A DNA stretch of 55,542 bases from Welwitschia mirabilis (lineage: Eukaryota > Gnetophyta > Gnetopsida > Welwitschiales), in NCBI GenBank assembly GCA_051453625.1, contig JBOZIK010000001.1:3222760-3278301 (forward strand), in the 5' to 3' direction. Shown piece by piece: positions 21,606 through 32,022 of the stretch (within the stretch, counting starts at the first letter, position 1; each line of letters begins with the position of its first letter). Position numbers and translations under genes: made by a program. Under the pieces are notes generated by a model. It saw only the letters and a list, made by a program, of their open reading frames with translations. It did no database searches and had not been told where the DNA came from.

Positions 21606-22337
21606 CCTCCATCGTCCTTACTTCTAATTAATCTTTTATATTAGATATTCTTGTGATGAAAGTTTGAAGAATAAGAAGTTCATCCATTAGCTACAAAGAG
21701 AAAATGATCTTGATGTTGAGCTGAGTATCCTCTATTGAGGTGTTGCTACTTTGTTATAAGTGGATGTAAAGTCAATGATTAATTTAATTAATCTTTTTAC
21801 TCCTATTGTGTAAATGTCACTTATGGTTTAAGTTGATTATGGTTTAATGACAACTCCATAGTTTATTTAGATCATAAAGATAACCTTTGTTAAAGTTGAC
21901 TTTGTTAGTTTAGATTTTGGATTACATTCTATTTCATTTCATATTTGCATTATTCATATTCTATTTGGCACATATTATAGTTTTATGTTTGTTAGAAATA
22001 AGTGATAAACTCTTCTTAATTAATCTAAGTTATAAGAACTAATTCTTGTGAGAGGAGGATTGGAATCCAAATAGAACTCATTACACTTACATTTCATCTA
22101 TTACACTTGATCATCTTCATCTTGCATTGCATTGTCTTGTTGTTTATTTTTCATTTACTAGAATAGAAAAGAATAAAATACTTTATGAAAGCAATTTTCT
22201 AACTGCTAGCCTAGTGCCTCCAATGGATTATGACATTTGGGTTGATTCCTATCTATACTATTATGTGTTTTTTGCAAGTATTATGATTTATAAGTTTTGC
22301 CTAACACTTAAAGATTGTCTAAATTCATACCAAAATA

Positions 22338-22675
22338 AATAGTTATGATCTAAATATGTAAAGATGTATTCTTTCATTATGCTACTTAACCCTATGATAT
22401 TGGAGTGGATTAACTAGGTGGATGTAACTAAGAATAATCTTAGCTAATCCCCAAGGGCCCCAAGAGGGGAACTCAGGTTACAGTCCATATCTTTACCTTT
22501 GATCACTAGTCTAAGGTTATTCACTAATGATAAGGAATCTAATTCATTAATTTGAATAATAAATTCTACATTTTTTTCAAATTATTTGTTATTATTTATA
22601 TTGATCTTAGCATATGGATTTACATATTTCTTTTATACAAAGTAATACAAAAATAGTAAAATAGAACATTACATT
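22338..22675. other. Unexplained 338 bp between LTR end and primer-binding site
   Basis: The LTR homology to 29189-30546 and to F stops at 22337, yet the only convincing PBS is at 22676. The intervening segment contains CCCCAAGGGCCCCAAGAGGG at about 22452-22471, an unusual GC-rich patch. It could be an insertion into the last bases of the LTR, or the end of another small LTR. Confidence 0.4.
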
Positions 22676-22686
22676 TGGTATCAGAG
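22676..22686 (+). other. Primer-binding site TGGTATCAGAG (initiator tRNA-Met)
   Basis: A perfect 11-base match to the plant initiator-Met primer-binding site, preceded by ATTACATT, the usual ...CA plus two-base spacer. Its perfection contrasts with the heavy decay around it. Confidence 0.75.
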
Positions 22687-23039
22687 TAAATAATAAAGCA
22701 GTAAGCTACTACTTTAAGAAAAATTAAGGAAAGAACTCAGTTTTATAAAAAAATTAAAGTTTTACATTAAGAAAATAATCCTAATGGTAAGAAGTATACA
22801 AGAAAAAGCTATGATATATTAAGCAAACAAGCCACTAGTAAAAATCATGGTGCATGACACCTTGAGAAGTGAAATACAGATTAGTACTGAGGAGGAAGGA
22901 GATCCTTCATGAAGAATGGACTAGGTTGTAACCCTCCACACCTAGGATAGAAGGCTCTGTACCACATAGAAAAACTTCCATCCCAATAGGCTATGTGATA
23001 AGAACTGTAGTACCAATATCAATCAACAAAAAATTTGCT

Positions 23040-23430
23040 ATGGATTGAGTTGACTTGAAATCTAGTCCAAAGCTCTAGTTTAGAATGGTGTTAACTAACT
23101 GCTAGGACTTGCTAGCTGGGGGTTAGTCTTAAAATCTAATTTGAAGTTTTGACTTTAAGTTAGTATCAATATACTAGGCATTTATATGTTTTTGATTATA
23201 GAAAAATAGATATTGGGATTAGCTTGAATTCCAATTCAAATTTTTAACTTTGAGTTAGTATTAGTTAATCATGATATAAGTGTGTAAATGAAACTTATTA
23301 AGGAAGATAAATGGTTTTGAGTATGTAATCCAACTTTGAGTTGGCGTTAGCTCAAAAATTCAAGTTTTAGAAAACTAGCTTGAAGTCTTACTTGAATTTT
23401 TGTCTTTACATTAGTGTCAGAAAATCAAGA
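23040..23430 (+). repeat. Degenerate ~100-bp tandem repeat
   Basis: Variants of a segment like CTAATTTGAA-TTTTTGACTTTGAGTTAGTATTAGT occur about four to five times (around 23050, 23125, 23220, 23330 and 23385), spaced roughly 70 to 110 bases. It lies in the leader of element A. No function is evident. Confidence 0.55.
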
Positions 23431-24043
23431 AATCTTTCTTTAGCTTCAATGTTTAATTTACGATGGCATCTTGCTAGAGAAAAAAAAAATTAATCCTCTT
23501 TTTATCCTTTTAAAATAAGACAAAAGAAAATCATTTTTGAGTTTTTAGAAATAGCTAAAAAAATTTTGTTTTGATTGCAAAACATCTACAAGTTTCATAG
23601 TAATTATTAATGATGTAGCTCCTGAAAGGAAGATTTGTTGTGTTTGTATAGTATCATAGAGCTCAATAATTCAAAACTAATTATAAATTGATCTAAAGTT
23701 TTAGTTTTAAATTGAATCTTAATCAATTTAGAATCTCTTGATTCTATACTTTCTTGANNNNNNNNNNNNNNNNNNNNNNNNNNNNNNNNNNNNNNNNNNN
23801 NNNNNNNNNNNNNNNNNNNNNNNNNNNNNNNNNNNNNNNNNNNNNNNNNNNNNNNNNTTAAAATAGTGCTATATTTTTATTGTAATTTAGTAGGTTTATT
23901 TCTATAATTTTTATTTTCCATAGCATTACCCTCTATTTCTCCCATGACACTAAGTAAAAAAATTCATATTTTTAGATATTTTTCCCACTTTTTTTAAGGT
24001 TTTATGTTTCTAGCTTTTATAGCATAATAATATGTTGTTTCCA

Positions 24044-24073
24044 CTATCATCCCCATGACACATAGGATGATAG
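24044..24073. repeat. Perfect-arm hairpin in the leader of element A
   Basis: CTATCATCC (24044-24052) and GGATGATAG (24065-24073) are perfect 9-base complementary arms around a 12-base loop, CCATGACACATA. This is the best-preserved member of a motif that recurs through elements A, F and G. Confidence 0.8.
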
Positions 24074-24299
24074 TGGCCAATTGTACTTTTTGAAATTTGT
24101 CCTTCTATTCAATAATTTTTCTTTTTCTCTATGGTCATTCCATTAATTATTCCCATGATGGTTAAAAAAAAACCTATTATACATCTTTTAAGTGTTAAGG
24201 ATTCAAAATTTTTAATAAAAGAATAAAACATCAAAGAGAGAAGAACTTAATCTCTACTGTGTACTTATCTTTCTTACTATATTGAATTAGATTCTCTTA

Positions 24300-26030
24300 T
24301 TATTCAATCAATAGTAATAGAAGGACCCTAAGGAAAATTCTTTCTAAAAGGAGGAGAAACATGAAAAAATTCTAAGGATAATGATAAGAAAACACATTGA
24401 GAATTTTTTGGAGAAAGAGGGAGAACAATACAAAAGGATGTTGAGAGTAGGAATTGGGCTCCTTCCTCTTCTTAACCATCTTATTCTTTTTCCTATTAGT
24501 TTCAAACTCCATATAGAAATGACAACAAAATTTTATAATATTTTAGAAATTCCACTTCATTTAGAAAAACTTTATATAATCATTTTTATTAATTCACATC
24601 TCTCATGCATTACTATGAAGAGGACAATCCACCTTACATGAATTACTATGAGGAAGAAAAAAATTTAATGAAAGATATGATTGATAAAATAAAGAAGAGC
24701 CAAGAAAATACCAATAAAAACCTAGAAAATTGGATTAAGATCTTTCAATAAATACTATTACAAAATCAAGGTTCTTTTAAAACATAACATCCTCAAACCT
24801 ATCCTTCTATATCCTACCTTGAGGAAAATGAGGAGAACTTAGAAATAATTGACAATAATTTTCACTTTTAAATAGATAATAAAAATTTGGATCAAACTTC
24901 AACATCCTACTCATTAGGAGATGAGAAAAAGGGAGATAATAATAAATCAACTCAATGTTTTAATAATCAAGATGAGGATGACCATTTATTAGATAATGAT
25001 ATTAAGGTATTAGATTATACCCTTGCCATCCATTTATTGCTAGATAATCTAGATGAGGAATCAATTCATGAATAATCTGAAAAAAATTTAATCAATAATG
25101 AAGATAATGATTTTATTTTTCTTAATAAATTTTTTAATAAATCCAATAATTTAGAAAATAAAAGTAATATTCAATAAGAGAAGAAAGATATAGTAACAAA
25201 CAATGATGAGAATAATGAAGAAACAACCTAAATGGTAAAAATAATAATGAATAGACTAACCATAATGAAGGACCCATAGAGATTCATTTAAACTTCATAG
25301 AGGCTAGACTTGTTTATTCTACCCTTACTTCTACATCTTTTCCATTTATGCTTTCATGTACAACTTCAAATCACATACTTCATTTCACTTCTACTTTTAT
25401 TTTCACATTACCTTATGATCTTGATAATGATAACCTTTCTCCATTTCTTCCATTTGAACCTTCATGTAATTCTCAAAGCCATGTTACTTTCCTTAACTTT
25501 TATAAAACTCATAATTTTGAAGAGTCTATTCCTCCTCTCTTTGAACTTCTTCCTTTCAAAAATCTATGTGATACTCAAAGTAACATCCTTTCTTTTTTTA
25601 TCAAGTCTACTTTACCTTATGATTTTAATGATTATTATTTTTAAAAGTTTGACTTAAAATATCTTAGAATTTGAAATTGGAATAAATCTTATCTTGTTGA
25701 TGATAATCCATGCTTAAAAATGATCTTAAGGATATTTTCAATCTTATTAAACATTCTCAAAAGCCCTTAAAAACATCTGGATCCATTCTTTGAGTTATTC
25801 CTTGCATGAATTTTATAGTGATACTCATGATTTATAATGTTTTAATAAGAGATTATATATCAATGAAATTTATCAATTCTTTATCTCTTATTTGGATTTT
25901 AAAATTTGTGTTGTTAAAGTTTGATCATTTTACTCTTTTTTCCTCGAATTGATTTTACTCCAAAATGATTGTATATATTTTATGTTTTATCAATTGATTT
26001 CTATTTGATTTGGCCCTTATTTTTTTTAAA
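24300..26030 (+). pseudogene. Unrecognised acidic ORF of element A (copy 1)
   Basis: The coding-like region is read in changing frames. Lys/Glu-rich N-terminal part with an 86-codon open stretch at 24381-24641; helical block with LMKDMIDKIKKSQENTNKNL (about 24667-24726) and LLQNQGS (24755-24775). An Asp/Glu/Asn-rich open stretch at 24887-25075 holds SYSLGDEKKGDNN and DEDDHLLDNDIKVLD. A 98-codon stretch at 25348-25644 has PYDLDNDNLSPFLPFEPS and LLPFKNLCDTQSN, followed by FINSLSLIWILKFVLLKFDH (about 25868-25930). Nearly every block recurs in element G (2860-720, minus). An Asn/Asp-rich helical domain followed by hydrophobic beta-like blocks does not look like Ty3 gag. No family is recognised; Ogre/Tat elements do carry an extra ORF upstream of gag, a possible relation. 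Confidence 0.5.
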
Positions 26031-26039
26031 AAAATATAA

Positions 26040-26130
26040 TACACATTTTACATAACTAGTTAAATCTCTCAATGATTTAGTCCTTATCTTTTAGAAAAAG
26101 TACATCTTAAAATGGCTTAGTTGAAATCTC
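26040..26130 (+). pseudogene. Integrase C-terminal scrap in element A
   Basis: ACTAGTTAAATC-TCTCAATGATTTAGTCCTTATC and the following AAAAAGTACAT align with the F integrase tail (54600-54530, minus), where the protein reads KLTSKWLGPYLI. The downstream 300 bases also align with F. It marks the right-hand edge of the pol deletion. Confidence 0.6.
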
Positions 26131-26578
26131 CAACCTAAACACTTGGGAAATTTAGAAGTTAATAAATAGAAGGTTAAAAATAATTGAAATATCTATTGAT
26201 TAAACTTAAACATGATAGAAGCACTTGTCTTGAATTTTTCTCTTACTATTATCTAAATTTCTTCCTTAGTTGATTCTCTTTGTAAATGTCATACTATCAC
26301 TTGAACATCTTTTACTTGATTAATGTTTTACTTTATAAAGTTACCATGACTAGTAAATCTTCTATTAGATATTTTAAGTGACAAGATTAGATTCATCCAA
26401 TCTTAAGACATTCATATATCTATGTACTTTATTTTGAAAAAAGATACCTTGGTTTCTTTTATGCTCTCTCAATGATGTAAGTCTTTAGTTGTTTAGATGT
26501 TTTTTATTGTTTCTTATTTTATTACTTCATCCTTATTCTTACAAGTACTAGGTCATGTGGAATCTACTATTTTGACTT

Positions 26579-26624
26579 AAAAGAAGAAGAAGAAGAAGAA
26601 GAAGAAGAAGAAGAAGAAGAAGAA
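26579..26624 (+). repeat. (AAG)15 microsatellite
   Basis: Fifteen perfect AAG units in the 3' region of element A. Element F has a TTC tract (about 54030-54050) at the same place on the opposite strand. Confidence 0.95.
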
Positions 26625-27123
26625 TGATCATGATCTTTTGTATCTAAACTAAAACCATGGTCATCATGATGTCCTACCACATGCACACCAAGGCAAATTT
26701 TCCCAAGAGAATCCTTTAGTAGTGTGATATGGTAGTTGTGGAAACTTCACTAGCAGGTTAGTTGGCCATGCTATGTGGTTTCTTACTCTTTTTATAGTGG
26801 TTATACTTCCTTCATCATGAAAAAAATGAAAAAATAAAAATAAATAATAATAATTTTAATTTAGAGGCTATGAGTCAATGATGTCCTTAGTGTCATTAGA
26901 GGCATTGCTTATTTTCTAGACTCAATTTTACATATAGCAATTCTACATGATCATTCTACTTTTTTGGATTCTGGTATTATTTTTGGGAATGAGCTAGTGA
27001 GTTTACTTTTGAGTAACTTTTGANNNNNNNNNNNNNNNNNNNNNNNNNNNNNNNNNNNNNNNNNNNNNNNNNNNNNNNNNNNNNNNNNNNNNNNNNNNNN
27101 NNNNNNNNNNNNNNNNNNNNNNN

Positions 27124-27173
<50 letters not shown>

Positions 27174-27570
27174 AACAGAAAATAAAATAAATGAATAATG
27201 ATCATGATCTTTTATATCTTAACTAAAACCATGGTCATCATGATGTCCTATTGCAAGCACACTGGGGTAAATTTTCCCAAGAGGGACCTTTGTTAGTATG
27301 ATACAGTAGCTATGAAAACTCCATTAGGGAGTCAGTTGGCTATGTTGTATGGTTCCTTACTCCTTTGACAGTGGTTTCACTTCCTCATCATGGAAAAATA
27401 ATTTTTACTTAGAGGTCAAGGGATCAGTGATGTCCTAGTGTCATCAAAAGCATTTCTTATTTTCTAGACTTATTTTTCATATAGTACTTCTATACGATCA
27501 TTCTACTTTTTTTTGAATTCTAGTATTATTTTGGAATATAAGAAAGTAAGTTCATTTCTGAGTAGCTTTT
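26625..27570 (+). repeat. ~0.4-kb direct duplication across a gap, with GA microsatellite
   Basis: Bases 26624-27010 and about 27197-27560 are copies of one segment (shared starts AATGATCATGATCTTTT, and CATGGTCATCATGATGTCCT). Between them are 100 N (27024-27123) and a GA microsatellite (27124-27171). Element F has a single copy (about 53960-53760). The copies differ at many sites, so this is a true duplication and not an assembly overlap. Confidence 0.75.
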
Positions 27571-27579
27571 GGTCTTATC

Positions 27580-29169
27580 ATTCCTTGATTGAAAACATTA
27601 GATATACTTGGTCTCATCATAATCATTGCCTATTTAAGTGGTACTTTATGAGTTTTTTTTTTACATTATGTTATGCATCATTATTAGGTGATTTTTAACA
27701 AGGAACTTTGCCATGTTGAAATTTTGGATAGATAAAGAATCTTCTTCGTGTTCTTAGTTGTTCATTTTTATTATGTTTTATTTAGTCATTTTGTTTGGAA
27801 TTTTCAAAGTCATTTTCATATCTTTTTCCATATAATAATTAGGACTTAATAATTTGGTGGTTTTTGGTTGTCTTTTTATTTTCAATTGTAGTTTTTATCC
27901 ATAAGGATTATTTTTCTTTTAGAACTTTAATTGATGCATTTTTTTTAATTTGATTGATGTGTTCTTTTGTTTTATGCTAATGTCCTTTTTCCATTTCTTT
28001 ACCTTTAATTTTGCATACATCCACTTATAAAATATTAAATGCTTATTGCATTTGAGATATATTTGAGGATTTTATTTAGCATTGATTTTATCTATTTGAT
28101 TCCTTATCATAGCCTGATCCTTTTTTATTTCCTTGAGCTTTTCCTATTTTTGACTCCTTTACCATGATTAATTGGATGATGATTCTTAGCTTTTACCTAT
28201 CTTTTAGAGTTTATGATGACTTTTTGTGGCTTCACTGTTGCTATTCTCAATTATCTAATTCTACTTGAACTTTACTATTTTTCTAGATTCTTATTTTTTC
28301 TAGTGTCATCCCACTTATGTCATTTGGATGATTACATGAATAACACAACTCTTCTTAGCTTATTGCAATACAGGATGTATTGATTCCTCTGTGTAGGGGA
28401 AGGGAGGGAAGGATTGGTTTTTACAAAATCTTAAAGATATTTAAGCAAAAATTTTATTTATGAGGGTTATTTTGAGACTTCATGATACATATATATGGTG
28501 CACTGGTTGATATATGATTTTATATTACTTGTATGATATGTGTTATGGGTATTATTAGTAGGCCACAGTAACACAGTTACTGAACTTTCTTACAGGTGTA
28601 ATTTAAAATACTCAAGAGACCATGAATAAGAGAAGTAATATTATGATTATTTTTTCCTTCAAGATTTTCCCTTATAGAATGTATTTAAAACTCACTAATG
28701 GATTTGTATATATCATTTTGAATTATCACTNNNNNNNNNNNNNNNNNNNNNNNNNNNNNNNNNNNNNNNNNNNNNNNNNNNNNNNNNNNNNNNNNNNNNN
28801 NNNNNNNNNNNNNNNNNNNNNNNNNNNNNNNNNNNNNNNNNNNNNNNNNNNNNNNNNNNNNNNNNNNNNNNNNNNNNNNNNNNNNTAATGAAGATATTAG
28901 TACTTGTATTTTTTTGATGATCATGTTTGTAAGCATCTCATTTTTATTTTGATTTTTTAAGCCTATCATCCCAATTGTCGTCTAGAAAATATATAGGATG
29001 ACATATCTATTATGCATCCTATAGAGGTATTACATCAGTTAATTAGTTTTTTATATTTAATCCTACATGGTAAATATTTCTAAACTTAATTTAAATTTTC
29101 CTAGTTACTATTTATATTAATCAAATTAGCTTACAACATTGTTAATCACTTACTTTTTCAGGGATTGAT
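27580..29169 (+). other. 3' non-coding region of element A
   Basis: T-rich DNA without ORFs, with a 155-N gap (28731-28885). Hairpin motifs of the family occur at about 28303-28333 (GTCATCCC...GGATGAT) and 28963-29001 (ATCATCCC...AGGATGACAT). Confidence 0.5.
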
Positions 29170-29188
29170 AAGGCTAAGTAGGGGGTTA
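29170..29188 (+). other. Polypurine tract of element A
   Basis: AAGGCTAAGTAGGGGGTTA directly precedes the 3' LTR start. F has the same segment before its 3' LTR (AAGGCTAAGTAAAAGGC on the minus strand, about 52338-52322). Confidence 0.65.
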
Positions 29189-30546
29189 TATTATAATGTT
29201 AATTTATAGGATTTTTATGGGATATTTTGAGTACTTTTGTAGGACATTTATACAAGTTTAGATGCAATTCTAATGATTATAAAGAGTTGATGAGATGATC
29301 ATGGAAACACACAATTCTTGGCATATTTAGAAGCATTTTAGGCATATTAAGTACTTAGTGTTTTGGAAGAAGATTAATGATGAAGGAGGATCACTTGATT
29401 TAGCTAAAAAGCTTTTGAAGGATGTCATACCCATTATCATCCCCATGACATTCAGGACAACAAAACTTTAGTAGCTTATTACAATAACAACATGGACTAG
29501 AGCTAGGAGCTAATGAGTGCACTTTTTTAAGGAGATGTCATCTCTATTGTCATCCCTATGACATAAAGGATAGAAACAAATTTGGATCTAGCTATGAGGC
29601 CAATTGTAAATCCAAAAGATAAAGACTTATTTATTATTATGGGGCATTATCCCTAGTGTCATCCCCACAATAGTCAAGACTAACAACTATTTTGTATAAA
29701 TAGAACTAAATTATCTTGTAATAGGGTCATGCATCTCATCTAGGCTACTAGGATTTCTTCTCTAAATTCTAGATTTATAGTTCTAGAACCTTTAATGTAA
29801 AAATATAAAAACCTTTCTTGTCCTAACTTCCAATTCATCTTTTATACTAGATATTCTTGTGATAGAAGATCAAAAGATAAGAGGTCAATCCATTAGCTAT
29901 AGAGAGAAGATTACCTTGGTGTTGGGATGGAGTGTCCTCCATTGAGGTGCTACTACTTTGTTGTAAGTGGATGTAAAGTTAATGATTAATTCAATTACTC
30001 TTTTCACTCCTATTATGTAAATGTACCTTATGGTTTAAGTTGATTATGGTTTAGTGATAAATCTATAGTTTTGTTTAGATCATAAGAGAAACCTTTGTTA
30101 AGGCTAACTTTATTAGTTTAGGTTTTGCATTGCATTCTATTTCATTTCATATTTGCATTATTCATATTTTGTTTAGTACACCTTATAGTTTACATTATTT
30201 AGGAATAAGTGATAACCTCTTCCTAATTGATCTAAGTTATAAGAACTAATTCTCATGATAGGAGGATTAAAATCCAAATAGAACTCATTGCACTTGCATT
30301 TCATCCATTGCATTTCATTATCTTCATCTTGCATTATAGTGAATTGTTCTTTATTTTTCATTTATTAAAATAAAAAATATTGAAGTACTTTGTGAAATCA
30401 ATTCTCTAAATTCTAACCTAGTGCCTTCAATGGATTACGACATTTAGGTTAACTCCTATTTATGCTAGAGTGTGTTTTTCTGCAAGTATTGTGATTTACA
30501 AGTTTTATCTAAGGACTTAAATCTTGTATAAATTCATGTCATAATA
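29189..30546 (+). repeat. 3' LTR of element A (1358 bp)
   Basis: It starts TATTATAATGTTAATTTATA; against the F LTR start TGTTGTGATGCCAATTTG every early difference is a G-to-A or C-to-T transition. It ends CATAATA at 30546. Hairpin motifs lie at about 29433-29460 and 29547-29573. Confidence 0.75.
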
Positions 30547-30551
30547 ATAGA

Positions 30552-31530
30552 ATATCAAAATATTATAATCCTTACATAATAAAAAATAATTCTATATAGT
30601 ATATGAACTACTACAGTTTTACATTTTAGAATGATAAATCAATCAAACTTAAATTGGCATGACTCATAAAGCTAATATGTTGGAGATGTTATATAAACAT
30701 CTTTTTAAATAAGTAGTAATACAGATATGAAATTAAGAATAAATAGCATTACTAACATGATGTTATTACTATTCAATAAAGACAAAGTTTATCATTATAA
30801 CTAAAGGCTAAAATAACATAAGAATTCATGTTTTCATTCATAACAGAATACCAAAATCCATTTTCTTCTTCCTACTTCATGAAAAAATATTGATGAAATA
30901 GTTCTAATATAATCTCATCTATATTTTCTTTAATAAATAATTAAGATATCTGCTAGTAAATCATATTTTAAAAAGTTCATATATCATGCTTATCAAATTT
31001 AGTAATAAATACACTTGTGAAATTAAATAAAGAATAAATTAATTAAAAATTTTAAATATTTTTAAAATTCACATGCTAAATCTATAAAAGGCCAAAATTT
31101 AAGCTTATTTTACCCTTTTTTCCTTTTTTTAACTAAATAAGTTTTAAATATTAATGTATCAATGATTTCGTACATAGTTTAGCATTTATTTAGCATTTCT
31201 ATGAGTAAGTTTTAGATTACTTACTACAATTTTTCTACATCGTATCTACAATGGTAATTTTTTTATATATTCTCCATGTTTTTCCTTTTTTTGAAAAATA
31301 AAAAACCAACTTGCAAACTCTATTTATTCATAAAAAGTACTTATAATATTGAGTAGAAATGTTCCCTTATAGTAGAATTATATTGCAAACACTAGAGATT
31401 ATCAAAAAAGAAAGATTAATTTTTGTAAAAGGAATATGCAATAGCAAATAAAAGAAATAAAAGAGAGTAAAAAGGAGTAATAAAATGGATGAAGCTATAT
31501 ATGAAAAACTCCTATATTTTTAGAAGAGAT
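30552..31530. other. AT-rich interval, no gene seen
   Basis: DNA between element A and the next coding-like patch. Nothing beyond simple AT variation was recognised. Confidence 0.35.
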
Positions 31531-31539
31531 TCTAATGAT

Positions 31540-32017
31540 ATCTCTACACTAAATGCTCTCAAGTTTATCTACCAGGATCTTGAAAGCTTGTTTAACTTCT
31601 TTGAATGCTTCAACTACTTTAGGCTCTTATTTGGGTAAAGTTTGAGAGAAGGTTTCCTATAAATCATTTTGTTAATGCTTTTGGAGTGACTAACTTCTAG
31701 CATGAGGAATTGGCATTTCTGCATCCCTTTAATTATTGTAAATAGAACTAAGCTCCTAGCCTTCTCTAAGTTAAGCTCTTGAACCTCTAGTTCTTGGCCT
31801 AGCTCATGTTGAGACTTACCTTGATTATGTTAAATCTCCTCCTCTTATGGATCATTGTGATACTTTACTACACACATTTTTACTTCTTTTGGATTTTTTA
31901 GAGGCTATATCCCTTCTTCAAAGCCTAAGGGCAGAGCTATTTCAGCTTGTTCTTTAAAGGAAAAAATTAGAACTACTTCATTGATCTAATTATGGTCTAA
32001 GCTGCTTTGTAGATTTC
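31540..32017 (-). pseudogene. Unrecognised coding-like remnant beside element E
   Basis: On the minus strand a readable stretch includes ALPLGFEEGI, LKNPKEVKMCVVKYHNDP, QELEVQELNLEKARSL and MQKCQFLMLEVSHSKS, with a few stops. The Glu/Leu-rich middle suggests a coiled coil. Codon-like quality is higher than in the neighbours. No family is recognised. It is cut at 32017 by the E 3' LTR, so it was probably the target of the E insertion. Confidence 0.35.
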
Positions 32018-32022
32018 TTCTA

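Larger units (their letters stand above)
20983..22337 (+). repeat. 5' LTR of element A (1355 bp)
   Basis: It starts TGTTGCGATATCAATTTATA. The 3' end is set by alignment to the F LTR end (CATCATAACA) at CCAAAATA (22330-22337). Across its length it matches 29189-30546, with landmarks ATTCTTGTGAT (about 21646) and GTGCCTCCAATGGATTA (22214 on). At least two TCATCC/GGATGA hairpins lie in its U3-like half (21345-21369, 21453-21479). Confidence 0.75.
20983..30546 (+). mobile_element. Element A: pol-less Tat-like Ty3 LTR derivative
   Basis: Two direct LTRs (20983-22337 and 29189-30546) of one family bound this 9.6-kb element. The flanks are ATAAA (20978-20982) and ATAGA (30547-30551), a target-site duplication with one mismatch. 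A polypurine tract precedes the 3' LTR. The internal region has a leader with degenerate repeats, an unrecognised acidic ORF (24300-26030), a scrap of integrase C-terminus (26040-26130) and a long 3' non-coding region with microsatellites. No reverse transcriptase, RNase H or integrase core is present. Element F keeps an integrase joined to the same 3' region, so A is a deletion derivative that depended on enzymes from elsewhere. G has the same deletion. Confidence 0.75.

Noticed and set aside
22338-22675. MITE insertion
   Set aside because: No terminal inverted repeats or target-site duplication could be found at the borders.
22676-22686. Part of a tRNA-Met gene
   Set aside because: Only the 3'-end complement is present; no cloverleaf around it. 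It is a primer-binding site.
25310-25657. Leu/Phe-rich 115-codon ORF as a membrane protein
   Set aside because: The overlapping frame 25348-25644 is the one whose blocks recur in element G; the hydrophobic frame is its shadow.
26951-27205. Leu/Ser-repeat ORF on the minus strand
   Set aside because: It is the GA microsatellite plus an N gap translated, not a gene.
30173-30361. 62-codon minus-strand ORF
   Set aside because: Lies inside the 3' LTR of element A and is not kept open in the 5' LTR.
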